DNA from: Terriglobia bacterium | GTDB lineage: Bacteria; Acidobacteriota; Terriglobia; Bryobacterales; Bryobacteraceae | NCBI GenBank assembly: GCA_020073265.1 | Contig: JAIQFN010000065.1 | Location: 1 to 34,708, forward strand | Length of the DNA: 34,708 bases | Direction: 5' to 3' | Part shown: positions 1-7,953 of the stretch, one piece after another | Position numbering within the stretch: position 1 is the stretch's first letter | Layout of the letters: each line of letters opens with the position of its first letter | Made by a program: the position numbers and the translations under genes | Notes under the pieces: generated by a model | Databases searched by the model: none | Told to the model about the DNA's origin: nothing | The model's input: only the letters and a program-made list of their open reading frames with translations

Positions 1-456
1 CCAGCCGAAGCGCCGTCGCGGCTCATCGGCGACGGCCTGCGCGTTCGACAGATCCTGACTAACCTGGTGGGTAACGCCCTCAAATTCACCCAGCAGGGGC
101 GAGTGGAAGTGCGAGTCGACTGTCTGGAGCAGACCTCCGGCGACGCGGCTCTATGCGTAGCCATCGAAGACACCGGCATCGGGATACCAGCCGACAAACT
201 GGATCTCATATTCGAGAAGTTCACGCAGGCCGACGGATCCATGACCCGGCGTTACGGCGGCACCGGCTTGGGCCTGGCCATCGCAAAAGAACTGGTCGAA
301 TTGATGGGCGGCAAGATCGCCGTTCAAAGCAGCGTCGGCGTAGGTTCCAAGTTCACCGTTACCTTGCGCCTGCCGCTCGATCGCGCCGGCGAGTCGCTGA
401 GCGGCCTGATCCGGTCCGTCCACTCGGAGAGAGTTGAGGAGACTAAGCCATGTTGA
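1..456 (+). CDS. Sensor histidine kinase, C-terminal ATPase part (5' truncated by window edge)
   Basis: Reading frame 1 is open from the first base, so the gene begins outside the window. What remains is the HATPase_c domain of a two-component sensor kinase, which binds ATP and phosphorylates a His in the missing dimerisation domain. The N-box is visible with its Asn near residue 25 (NLVGNALKF), the G1 box DTGIGIP near residues 57-63, an F-box FEKFTQADGS, and the G2 box GGTGLGL near residues 86-92. The F-box wording and the MGGKI ending are typical of the large hybrid-type kinases. After the domain there is only a short tail and no receiver domain, so any response regulator is encoded elsewhere. 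The stop codon overlaps the start of the next gene by 7 bases, suggesting co-transcription. Confidence 0.93.
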   Translation, partial: PAEAPSRLIGDGLRVRQILTNLVGNALKFTQQGRVEVRVDCLEQTSGDAALCVAIEDTGIGIPADKLDLIFEKFTQADGSMTRRYGGTGLGLAIAKELVELMGGKIAVQSSVGVGSKFTVTLRLPLDRAGESLSGLIRSVHSERVEETKPC

Positions 457-1685
457 AAGGCGCGGTCGCGATGGCTGTCACGCTCGGATGTCTGGGATCG
501 CCTCTGCTCGCGCAAGACGCAAACTCCGGCATCAGCGTGCCGGTGACCGTGAGCGGCGGAGCGATGTACACCGGCCGGCTCCAGCTCGCGGACCCGGATG
601 AGTCCGCACTGGCCGGTGGTTTGCGGGCGATGTTGTACCCGAGCATCCGGCTCGGCTCGCACTGGTTCGGATATGCGGCTCTGCAAGTCCGGCTGACGCC
701 GTACTTCTACTACGACGCCTACGATCCGGAGCGCGAGTGGTACATCGAAACGCTGCAAGCTTTCGTGGGCTATTCGTGGCGCAACGACAAGACGTCCTGG
801 GTGGTCAAAGCGGGACGTCTGTCGACGGCCTTTGGCTCCTACGCTCTGCGTTACGACGATGCTGAAAATCCGGTGCTCGATCAGCCACTCAGCTATGTCC
901 AGACCCTGACTCTTCGCACCGACCAGCTGCCTTGCGGCGTCAACGACCTGGCAGCGCAACACTATGGCTCAATTTCAAACCGCTGCGGCGGAGTGCCAGG
1001 GCGGGACCGGGGGCTGACACCGGTTACTCTCTACGGCCTGCCCGGAATTCAAGCCGAAGTCTCCAGCCACCGCGTCGACGCGCGCTTTCAGGTGACCAAC
1101 GGCTCACCCGCGAGCCCGCAAGGCTGGGACCGCGCCGGCCAATACGTCCAATGGACCGCGGGCGGCGGTTACACCATCCGTCAGGGATTCCGCATCGGCG
1201 CTTCCGGCTTTCGCGGACCGTATCTGGATCATTCGCTCACGCCGCTGCTGCCCGCCGGAACCAGCGCGCGCGATTTTCCCGCCAGCGCCTTGGGCGTCGA
1301 TGCGCAGTGGGCGCGCGGACGCTGGAGCGCCACCGGCGAATGGCAGCGTTTCTGGTTTGCGTCGCCGAACTTCACCGTTGCGCCCTCCCTCGATTCCACG
1401 TACGTAGAAGTGAAGAGCGTGATCACACCGCGCTTCTTTCTGGCGGGCCGCGCAGGCTGGCTGAACTCGCGGCGAGTGGTCGACAAGCAGGAGGTTTCGG
1501 CGGCCGAGTTCGCACCCTCCATCGCATCCTACGAGATGGCGGCCGGCTCCTGGCTCAACCGGCATCAACTCCTGAAGGCCAGCTACGAATGGCTGAAGAT
1601 CCAGCCGCTAACCGGCACTCGCTTCAATGTAGTCGGGTTCCAGCTCGTCACCACGTTCCATGCCGTGGACTGGGCGTTCCACTAG
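450..1685 (+). CDS. Porin-like outer-membrane beta-barrel protein
   Basis: A 411-residue protein with a signal peptide of about 21 residues (Leu/Ala-rich core ending near LLAQ), followed by a chain of alternating polar and aromatic segments (for example FGYAALQVRLTPYFYY, YIETLQAFVGYSW) as in outer-membrane beta-strands. The end is aromatic-rich (VDWAFH), roughly like the C-terminal barrel signature. I recognise no specific porin family. Two Cys (in LPCGV and NRCGG) could form a loop disulfide. The ATG is preceded by GAGGAG at 436-441, which fixes the start, and it overlaps the kinase stop. The pairing suggests that the kinase and a surface channel are expressed together, but no substrate can be read from the sequence. 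Confidence 0.75.
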   Translation: MLKGAVAMAVTLGCLGSPLLAQDANSGISVPVTVSGGAMYTGRLQLADPDESALAGGLRAMLYPSIRLGSHWFGYAALQVRLTPYFYYDAYDPEREWYIETLQAFVGYSWRNDKTSWVVKAGRLSTAFGSYALRYDDAENPVLDQPLSYVQTLTLRTDQLPCGVNDLAAQHYGSISNRCGGVPGRDRGLTPVTLYGLPGIQAEVSSHRVDARFQVTNGSPASPQGWDRAGQYVQWTAGGGYTIRQGFRIGASGFRGPYLDHSLTPLLPAGTSARDFPASALGVDAQWARGRWSATGEWQRFWFASPNFTVAPSLDSTYVEVKSVITPRFFLAGRAGWLNSRRVVDKQEVSAAEFAPSIASYEMAAGSWLNRHQLLKASYEWLKIQPLTGTRFNVVGFQLVTTFHAVDWAFH

Positions 1686-1833
1686 CCTTGACCCATCGTC
1701 CGAGTCTCCTCGCCGCCTGACTTTCGCCGGTTTTCGATGCGATCCTCGCCGCTGGGAGGCCACGGCGCCGCGCAGAACATCCACTTCCCGGTCCGCGCCA
1801 AGGCCACGGTCAGAGCCGCCTCGGCCTGATCGT

Positions 1834-2307
1834 TCACCTTCGGGGAGCGGGCTGCACGGTATCCACGCCAGCCGACTTCAGGACCGGTTGCGCGCTCACG
1901 TACTCCAGCTTCGGCGCCAGCTTCCGGATGCCGTCGAAAACGAAAAAGCGCGCCGACGCGTCCATCCCTACGCGCCCGGACGCGACACCGCGGTCCTTGA
2001 GTACGTCGGCGATGCGCTGATAGGGGCTCTCGTCCTCCTGCCAGATGCGAACGTCGGAGCCAGGGTGGACCAGTTCGCGCGCGCGCGTCTCCTCAAAACC
2101 CGGCAGCACGTAGGCCGGCTCGCCCTTCAACGGCACCACCACGGCAAAGGTACGCTCGCTGCGTCCCCAGCGGACTCCGGTCAAGTAAAGCATCGCCGGT
2201 CCCGGCTCGAGCACCACCGCCTCGAGACCAAACTCCTGCATGGCCTGCTGCAGCTTTTCGATGCGGGCGCGATAGGTGGCGGCGGAAGTTTCGGTGGTCT
2301 GCGGCAT
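1834..2307 (-). CDS. Truncated M24 peptidase paralogue: N-terminal domain only
   Basis: A 157-residue protein that aligns along most of its length with the N-terminal creatinase/prolidase domain of the gene just upstream. Shared landmarks are an ARIEK start helix, LYLTGVR versus FYFTGTR, RTFAVVVP versus RTFILVLP, ETRAR, a DR(G)-ASRVG-type segment and VFDGIR. It stops after VSAQPVLKSAGVD, just where the partner enters the linker to the catalytic domain; none of the Asp, His or Glu metal ligands of the pita-bread fold is present. It cannot be a peptidase by itself. It starts 5 bases after the full-length gene ends, so it looks like a partly lost tandem duplicate, although an intact frame allows a retained accessory role. 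The 148 bases downstream (1686-1833) hold no recognisable remainder of the catalytic domain. Confidence 0.7.
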   Translation of the reverse strand: MPQTTETSAATYRARIEKLQQAMQEFGLEAVVLEPGPAMLYLTGVRWGRSERTFAVVVPLKGEPAYVLPGFEETRARELVHPGSDVRIWQEDESPYQRIADVLKDRGVASGRVGMDASARFFVFDGIRKLAPKLEYVSAQPVLKSAGVDTVQPAPRR

Positions 2308-2312
2308 GTCGA

Positions 2313-3566
2313 TTATCCGAATGGCTGGTCGATGGCCGCGCTCTGCTTAGTGAACATGCGCGCGCCGTCTTCGGTGATGTGCATGCAGTCTTCCAGGCGC
2401 ACGCCGAACTCGCCGTAAATTGCGATGGTCGGCTCGTCGCTGAAACACATGCCCGGCTCCAGCCGCGTCTGGTTGCCTCGCACCAGATACGTCCACTCAT
2501 GAATATCCAGGCCGATTCCGTGCCCGGTCCGGTGCGGCAGGCCTGGGATTTTATAACCTGGCCCGAATCCGTAATCCGTGATCACTTTGCGCGCGGCGGC
2601 GTCCACGGACTCGCAGGTCGCGCCCGGTTTCGCGGCTGCCAGTGCGGCGTCCTGAGCTTTTCGCTCCAGTTCCCAGATCTCGCGCTGTCGCGGCGTCGGT
2701 TTCCCGAACACCGTGGTCCGCGTGACGTCAGCTTGATAACCTTCCACGCTGCAGCCGTCATCCACCAGCACCAGATCGCCTTCTCGAAGCTGTTGCGGCT
2801 GGATGCTGCCGTGCGGATAGGCAGTGTACTTGCCGAAGATCGCCATCGCTTCGCCTTCGACGCCGAGCGCGCGGTAGACGGCCGCGATGAGCGCGCTCAA
2901 TTCCCGCTGCGTCATGCCCTCGCGCAGGCTGGCGAAGGCCGCGCGATAGGCCGCTATGGTGATCTCGTTGGCGCGCTGCAAGAGCGCGATCTCGGCCGGC
3001 GACTTGATCATACGGCAGCCCGCCGTCACCGCATCGCCGCTCACGCATTCCAGCGCCGGAATCTGCCTGCGAATGCCGTCGAACACTTCGAAGCGAGTGC
3101 GCTCCTCGATCCCCACGCGGCTGGCCGCGGCGCCCCGATCCCTCAACACCTGCGCGATGCTCTTATACTCGCCGTCCTCGCCCGACCACGCGCGTACGTC
3201 CTGGCCCAGGCGAATCGCCGCGCGCGCCCGCGTCTCGTCGGCGACCGGAACCACCCAGGCAGGTTCGCCGCGCGCCGGCAGCACCAGAATGAAAGTGCGA
3301 TCCGTGGCCGCCGAGCGGGTTCCAGTGAAGTAGAACATACTGGACCCGCCTTCCATGACCACTGCGCCGAGGCGCTGCTCCCGCATCAGCTTCTGCGCCT
3401 TCTCGATGCGCGCCCGCCGTTCCTGATCGCTGATAGGCTGAATGCCGCCGGTCATGGGCCGCAGCTTGCGGATCGCTTCGGGGATGTCAGGCGATTGAGC
3501 TTTAGCGGCGCTCGCGAATCCAGCCGCGGCGGTCGCAAAGAAAACTCTTCGATTCAGCGTGCGCAT
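2313..3566 (-). CDS. M24 family Xaa-Pro dipeptidase/aminopeptidase, exported
   Basis: A 417-residue metallopeptidase of the prolidase/aminopeptidase P family, cleaving peptides next to proline with two metal ions. The N-terminal creatinase-like domain covers about residues 35-160 and the catalytic pita-bread domain about 170-410. The five ligands are visible: Asp near 269 (LVDDGC), Asp near 280 (ADVTRT), His in HRTGHGIGLDIHE, Glu in DEPTI and Glu in RLEDCM. I chose the ATG at 3566 because it begins with MRTLNRRVFF, a twin-Arg-like export signal followed by an Ala-rich core and AKA; the longer frame would use an upstream TTG. The enzyme is therefore probably periplasmic. A truncated copy of its own N-terminal domain follows 5 bases downstream. 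Confidence 0.9.
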   Translation of the reverse strand: MRTLNRRVFFATAAAGFASAAKAQSPDIPEAIRKLRPMTGGIQPISDQERRARIEKAQKLMREQRLGAVVMEGGSSMFYFTGTRSAATDRTFILVLPARGEPAWVVPVADETRARAAIRLGQDVRAWSGEDGEYKSIAQVLRDRGAAASRVGIEERTRFEVFDGIRRQIPALECVSGDAVTAGCRMIKSPAEIALLQRANEITIAAYRAAFASLREGMTQRELSALIAAVYRALGVEGEAMAIFGKYTAYPHGSIQPQQLREGDLVLVDDGCSVEGYQADVTRTTVFGKPTPRQREIWELERKAQDAALAAAKPGATCESVDAAARKVITDYGFGPGYKIPGLPHRTGHGIGLDIHEWTYLVRGNQTRLEPGMCFSDEPTIAIYGEFGVRLEDCMHITEDGARMFTKQSAAIDQPFG

Positions 3567-3628
3567 TGGCTGCCACCAGAGTGGCAACCAATATCATCGC
3601 GCGCCGGAGAGGTTGGTGAAAAGGAGTG

Positions 3629-4057
3629 TCAGGACGCGAGCACTTCGAGACCAGCGTGGGCGTGCACCGCGGCCGGCGCGTTCGCGCCGCGATTGCCCGC
3701 GGCCGGGCGAGTGAGATCGATGTTGCCCTTGATGTAGCCGCCGTCTTCAATCACGATGCCGGCGGAGTGAATATCACCCACAAACGAAGCGCCCTTGCGG
3801 ATGTACACCTTGTCCACCGCCTCCACTTGCCCCTGGATGGAACCCTGCACTTCCACCACGCGCGCGTTGACGCCCGCCTGCACTCGCCCATTCGCATCGA
3901 TGGTGAGGCGATGCTCGGACATCTCGATGGTCCCTTCCACCTGGCCTTCGATGGTCAGGTCCTCGCGGCTTTGGATCTGTCCCTTGATGACGACGCTGGG
4001 GCCGATGACGGCCTTACCGTTGGGCTGTTCGATTCGGACTGTTGGCGCAGCGGACAC
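3629..4057 (-). CDS. Bactofilin family polymer-forming protein
   Basis: A 142-residue bactofilin (DUF583). The core is a right-handed beta-helix built from short repeats with hydrophobic residues every few positions: VVIKGQI, LTIEGQVEGTI, LTIDANGRVQAGVNA, VVEVQGSIQGQV, KVYIRKGASFVGDI, IVIEDGGYIKGNIDL. Bactofilins form cytoplasmic filaments without nucleotide, often on the inner membrane, and affect cell shape or local peptidoglycan synthesis. The tail after residue 118 is Ala-rich and disordered. The start is a GTG at 4057, with AAGGAG about seven bases upstream. The gene follows a RodZ-like HTH gene on the same strand with 66 bases between, which supports a morphogenesis role by association only. 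Confidence 0.9.
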   Translation of the reverse strand: MSAAPTVRIEQPNGKAVIGPSVVIKGQIQSREDLTIEGQVEGTIEMSEHRLTIDANGRVQAGVNARVVEVQGSIQGQVEAVDKVYIRKGASFVGDIHSAGIVIEDGGYIKGNIDLTRPAAGNRGANAPAAVHAHAGLEVLAS

Positions 4058-4123
4058 GATATGCTCCTTGTGGTCTAGGCGTGGTTTAGGGTTTTCAATT
4101 CAGGATGGGTTAGGGAAGGCACC

Positions 4124-4375
4124 TTAGACGTTGGCCGAAAATTTCGTCCGGTACAACTCCACCAGCGAACTCTCGTCCGCCCCGATCGCCCGGGCATACT
4201 GCCGGATGTAGCTGATGTTGTAAATGCCGCCGGGCAGGACGTCGAACTTGCCCTCCTCGATGGCCTTGAGCGTCGAAACCTTCAGCTTGGTGTTGTTCGA
4301 GATCTCTTCGAGCGAGATCCCCTTCGTATTGCGGATGGATGCCACTGACCAGCCATCCAGAGTTGACGTCGCCAT
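4124..4375 (-). CDS. Small RodZ-type helix-turn-helix protein
   Basis: An 83-residue protein made almost entirely of the HTH_25 domain found at the N-terminus of RodZ. Recognisable features are LEEISNNTKLKVSTLKAIEEGKFDVLP followed by GGIYNISYIRQYARAIG, matching the RodZ pattern in which a helix-turn-helix leads to a G-x-Y-x-R/I-x-Y-A motif. Unlike RodZ it has no transmembrane helix or periplasmic domain, so it should be soluble. The start ATG at 4375 has AGGAGA eight bases upstream. It lies between an S9 peptidase and a bactofilin gene on the same strand. It might bind DNA, or contact a cytoskeletal polymer as RodZ contacts MreB; the sequence does not decide. Confidence 0.82.
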   Translation of the reverse strand: MATSTLDGWSVASIRNTKGISLEEISNNTKLKVSTLKAIEEGKFDVLPGGIYNISYIRQYARAIGADESSLVELYRTKFSANV

Positions 4376-4449
4376 GACCGTCTCCTAACCTTTTCTTCAT
4401 ATCGGCGACATTCGGTGATTCCTATAGGGCCGGCAACTCCGCACCTCGA

Positions 4450-6510
4450 TCAGCGGCTTCCGGTAGCCACCGGCGCCTCGGCCGGCTTCAGATACTTCGC
4501 ATACCAAGCCAGGTAGCGTTCGATCCGATCCTTTTGATAGCTCGGCCGCGTGATGCCGTGGAACTGCCCGGGATAGATGACTAGTTCGGTCGGCACCCCC
4601 AGGCTGCGCAACGCCTGGTACATCTGCTCGCCGCCCTCCAGCGGCACGTTGAAATCCTTCTCGCCGCCCAAAAACAGCGTGGGCGTGGTGATCTGGTTGG
4701 CGTGCAGGAACGCATAGGAGATCTTCATCCACGGCTCCAGGCCGACCTTCCAGGGAGGACCAATCTCCTCGTCGTACTGGACGATGTACTGGTCCACGCC
4801 GTAGAGAGCGATCGGAAGCGCCGTCCCCGCACCGCTGGTGGCGGCCTTGAACCGGTGATCCCTGGCGATGATGGCGTCGGTCAGGATGCCGCCATAGCTC
4901 CACCCCCCAACACCGAGACGGCTGGGATCGGCCAGACCGATGGAGACCACGTGATCCATGGCGGCCTCCAGATCCACCACTTCCTTGTCGCCCCAGTCGG
5001 CCGCGATCGCGGTCTGGTATTTCTCGCCCCGCCCCGCGCTTCCCCGGTAGTTCACCGCCACCACGACGTAGCCGCTGGCCGCCAGGATCTGCCGCTCGAA
5101 GCTGAAGGAGTGTCCATCCTGGCCGTTCGGTCCACCGTGGATGCGGAGCAGCGTCGGGTACTTCCGGCCCGGCTGGTAGTCCGACGGCTTCACAATCAAC
5201 CCGTGCACTTCGTTGCCGTCCTTCGCTTTGCAACTGAACTCCTCGGTGACGCCCAGCTTCAGTTCAGCCATCAATGCGTCGTTGTGGTGTGTCAGCGCGC
5301 GCAGTTTGCCGTTCTCGAGAGCGTGCACTTCGCCGGACGTGGTGTCGGTGGAGGACACCACCGCCACTCGCCCGTCTTTGCCCAGCGCGACGCTCGAAAT
5401 CACGAGCGGACCCCGGATCAATTTCTCGACTGCGCCGTCCGAGGCTGGAACGCGGGCCAAGTATTCCGACCGGTCGTCGGCCACCAGGAACACAACCGAG
5501 GCGCCGTCGGCGGAGAAGCGCGGGGCAGCAACGCCGCGGTCGAGTTTCGCAGCCAGCACTCGCGGTTCGCCGCCTGAAGCGGGCATGATCGCGAGGCGGT
5601 TCATGTTATAAGCATCGAGCTTCGCTCCGGTGCTCTGCAGATAGACCAGGCGTGTCCCGTCGGGGTTCCATTCCGGCCGCGCCCGGGATGCCGACGCTTT
5701 CACTCCGTCATAGTGAGTGATCTGCTTTGGCGCGGCTCCTTCCCGCGCTTCCAGCACGTAGACGTTCGAGGTGTTGTAGCGATCCGCGTCCTTGCCCTCT
5801 TTCCCCAGAAATGCGATGGAGCGGCCGTCGGGCGACCACGAGGGCGCGGCTGCTTCGATGCTCTGGGAAGTCAACGCCTCCGTCTTGCCGGTCGCGATGT
5901 CGAACAGATATAGCCGCGCCGGGTGCTGGATCAAGTAGCCGATGATGTCCTGTTTGAATTTGTAGCGATTCACCACGATCGGCTTCGGCGCCTTCTTGGG
6001 TTGTTGGTCGCCGGGCTTTTCTTCGTCAGGATCGTCCGCGTCGCGGTCCTGCACCACCAGCACCAGGCGTTTGGAATCGGGCGACCATTCGTAAGCCGAC
6101 AGCTTGCCCTTCACGCTGGTCAGTTGCTGCGCCTCGCCGCCCATGCGGTCGAGCAGCCAGACCTGCGTGCCCTTGGCCTTGCCGGGGCGTCCCGAAAGAA
6201 AAGCCAGGTAGCGGCCGTCCGGACTCCAGCGCGGCGCGTTCTCGTTTTCAGCGCTGGAGGTGAGCCGCACCTGCTCGCTCCCATCCCAGCTCGCCATCCA
6301 CACGTCGGTGTCGGTTTTGTCGGCCGCAACGTCCACCGAGCTTACGGTGTACGCCACCCATTTGCCGTCCGGCGAAACCTGCGGATCGCGGACTTCGCGC
6401 AAGAGATGCATGTCGTCCACTTTGAGCAGCCGCGGCTCGGCGGCCTGCGACAGCGCGAACGAAACGAACAGACCTGCGGCGCCCAGCAGCAGCGTTCTGA
6501 AGCCCGGCAT
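4450..6510 (-). CDS. S9 family prolyl oligopeptidase/acylaminoacyl-peptidase, secreted
   Basis: A 686-residue serine peptidase with an N-terminal beta-propeller and a C-terminal alpha/beta hydrolase domain. Propeller blades show as repeated W-SPDG-R-L/I-AF motifs between about residues 40 and 400. The hydrolase domain follows from about 430; its nucleophile is Ser near 538 in GGWSYGG, with Asp near 619 (GGEKDFNVP) and His near 651 (GQFHGI), the S9 order. I start it at the ATG at 6510 because that gives a clear signal peptide (MPGFRTLLLGAAGLF... ending SQAAEP); the longer open frame has no such signal. It probably degrades peptides in the periplasm or outside the cell. It is divergent from the M20 peptidase gene, only 50 bases apart. 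Confidence 0.93.
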   Translation of the reverse strand: MPGFRTLLLGAAGLFVSFALSQAAEPRLLKVDDMHLLREVRDPQVSPDGKWVAYTVSSVDVAADKTDTDVWMASWDGSEQVRLTSSAENENAPRWSPDGRYLAFLSGRPGKAKGTQVWLLDRMGGEAQQLTSVKGKLSAYEWSPDSKRLVLVVQDRDADDPDEEKPGDQQPKKAPKPIVVNRYKFKQDIIGYLIQHPARLYLFDIATGKTEALTSQSIEAAAPSWSPDGRSIAFLGKEGKDADRYNTSNVYVLEAREGAAPKQITHYDGVKASASRARPEWNPDGTRLVYLQSTGAKLDAYNMNRLAIMPASGGEPRVLAAKLDRGVAAPRFSADGASVVFLVADDRSEYLARVPASDGAVEKLIRGPLVISSVALGKDGRVAVVSSTDTTSGEVHALENGKLRALTHHNDALMAELKLGVTEEFSCKAKDGNEVHGLIVKPSDYQPGRKYPTLLRIHGGPNGQDGHSFSFERQILAASGYVVVAVNYRGSAGRGEKYQTAIAADWGDKEVVDLEAAMDHVVSIGLADPSRLGVGGWSYGGILTDAIIARDHRFKAATSGAGTALPIALYGVDQYIVQYDEEIGPPWKVGLEPWMKISYAFLHANQITTPTLFLGGEKDFNVPLEGGEQMYQALRSLGVPTELVIYPGQFHGITRPSYQKDRIERYLAWYAKYLKPAEAPVATGSR

Positions 6511-6560
6511 GGGATCGAGTCTATCAGACACGCGTGCTTGCCGGGGTATACTGGCCCCCA
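6511..6560. promoter_or_regulatory. Short divergent promoter region between two peptidase genes
   Basis: Only 50 bases separate the two divergent start codons. On the plus strand TATACT (6547-6552) lies eight bases before the GTG of the M20 gene; on the minus strand TAGACT (6523-6518) lies seven bases before the ATG of the S9 gene. Neither start has a clear Shine-Dalgarno sequence. This geometry suggests transcripts that begin at or very near the start codon. No convincing -35 boxes were seen, so the call rests on the -10-like hexamers alone. Confidence 0.35.
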
Positions 6561-7952
6561 GTGAAACCCACTCTTTCGACCCTTGCGCTTTGGGCCTGCT
6601 TCGCGACCGCATTGTGCTCAGCCGCTCTGCCTCCACCCGAATACCAGAAGCTGGCGCACGACATTTACAAGCAGCTCATCGAAATCAATACTTCTTTCAG
6701 CACTGGAGCCACCACGCCCGCGGCCGAAGCTGTCGCCGCGCTGCTGCGCTCGGAAGGCTTTCCGGCGTCCGACATCCAGGTGCTGGGAGCGGCAGCCCAC
6801 AAGATGAACGTGGTGGTGCGCTATCACGGCGGCGGCCAGCGCAAGCCGCTGCTGCTGCTGGCTCATCTCGACGTGGTCGAGGCCAAGCCGTCCGACTGGT
6901 CGCTGGATCCTTTCAAGCTGACCGAAAAGGACGGGTTCTTCTACGGCCGCGGAACCATCGACGACAAGGCGCAGGCCGCCATCTGGCTGGCCAATCTGAT
7001 CCGCTACAAGCGCGAGGGCTTCCGGCCCGATCGCGATCTCATCGTGGCGCTCACCGCCGACGAAGAAGGCGGCGGACCGTACAACGGTGCGGCCTGGCTG
7101 GTCAAGAATCATCGCGACCTCATCGACGCCGAGTTCGCCCTCAACGAAGGCGGCTGGGGCGACATGCTGAACGGCAAGCCTTCGGCGAACAATCTGCAGG
7201 TCAGCGAGAAGTACGTCGCCACCTACCGCTTCGAAGTGAAAAACAAAGGCGGCCACAGCTCGTTGCCCGTGCCCGACAACGCCATTTACCGGCTGGCTGA
7301 GGCTCTGATCCGGATTTCGAAGTACAAGTTTCCGGCTCAAACCAACGAGGTGACGAAAGCCTACCTCGAGCAGATGGCCAAAGTGTCACCCGAGTCCACC
7401 GCCGGCCTCATGCGAGCCGCGGCGCAAGGATCGGCCAAAGCCATCGAACAGTTGGCCGACAGCTCGACCGCCCTCAACGCCACGCTGCGCACCACCTGCG
7501 TGGCTACCATGCTCGACGGCGGCCACGCCATGAACGCTTTGCCGCAGACCGCCGGCGCCACCGTCAATTGCCGCGTCCTGCCGGGCGCCAAACCCGAAGA
7601 AGTGCTGGCGACGTTGAAGCGCATCGTCGCCGATGCCCAGGTGTCCATCACGCCTTCGGGCGAGATCGTCTCCGGCCCGGCATCGCCGCTGCGCAGCGAC
7701 CTCATGAAAGCGGCCTCGCGCATCACCGACACCATGTGGTCCGGCGTGCCTGTGGTTCCGGTGATGGTGATGGGCGCCACCGACGGCCTCTATCTGCGAA
7801 ACGCCGGCATACCTACCTATGGGATTCAAGGCCTGTTCGTCGAAGTGAACGATTTTCGCGCTCACGGCCGCGACGAGCGCCTGGGCATCCAGCAGTTCTA
7901 CGAAGGCGAAGCGTTTCTGTACGAGCTGGTCAAAGCTCTGGCTACACCGTGA
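6561..7952 (+). CDS. M20 family zinc peptidase, exported
   Basis: A 463-residue M20/M25/M40 metallopeptidase. Metal-site motifs occur in family order: LAHLDVV (His near residue 101), GRGTIDDKA (bridging Asp near 132), TADEEGG (general-base and ligand Glu near 167), LNEGG, and FRAHGRDE (His near 434). The inserted dimerisation domain lies between, with NKGGHSSLPVPDNA at its start and CRVLPG inside. I start it at the GTG at 6561, which gives a signal peptide (VKPTLSTLALWACFATALCSA); the longer frame only adds an unlikely extension. It should trim peptides or acyl-amino acids in the periplasm. It converges with the candidate selenoprotein gene, with one base between their ends. Confidence 0.92.
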   Translation: MKPTLSTLALWACFATALCSAALPPPEYQKLAHDIYKQLIEINTSFSTGATTPAAEAVAALLRSEGFPASDIQVLGAAAHKMNVVVRYHGGGQRKPLLLLAHLDVVEAKPSDWSLDPFKLTEKDGFFYGRGTIDDKAQAAIWLANLIRYKREGFRPDRDLIVALTADEEGGGPYNGAAWLVKNHRDLIDAEFALNEGGWGDMLNGKPSANNLQVSEKYVATYRFEVKNKGGHSSLPVPDNAIYRLAEALIRISKYKFPAQTNEVTKAYLEQMAKVSPESTAGLMRAAAQGSAKAIEQLADSSTALNATLRTTCVATMLDGGHAMNALPQTAGATVNCRVLPGAKPEEVLATLKRIVADAQVSITPSGEIVSGPASPLRSDLMKAASRITDTMWSGVPVVPVMVMGATDGLYLRNAGIPTYGIQGLFVEVNDFRAHGRDERLGIQQFYEGEAFLYELVKALATP

Positions 7953-7953
7953 T

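Noticed and set aside
324-962. A minus-strand open frame across the kinase and porin genes
   Set aside because: It spans two well-supported plus-strand genes and has no recognisable domain.
1686-1833. Hidden catalytic-domain remnant of the truncated M24 gene
   Set aside because: Translating the minus strand past the stop in the other frames gave no match to the metal-ligand motifs.
2379-3737. A long plus-strand open frame across the M24 gene
   Set aside because: It lies antisense to the complete M24 peptidase; the composition is typical of a GC-rich antisense frame and no motif is visible.
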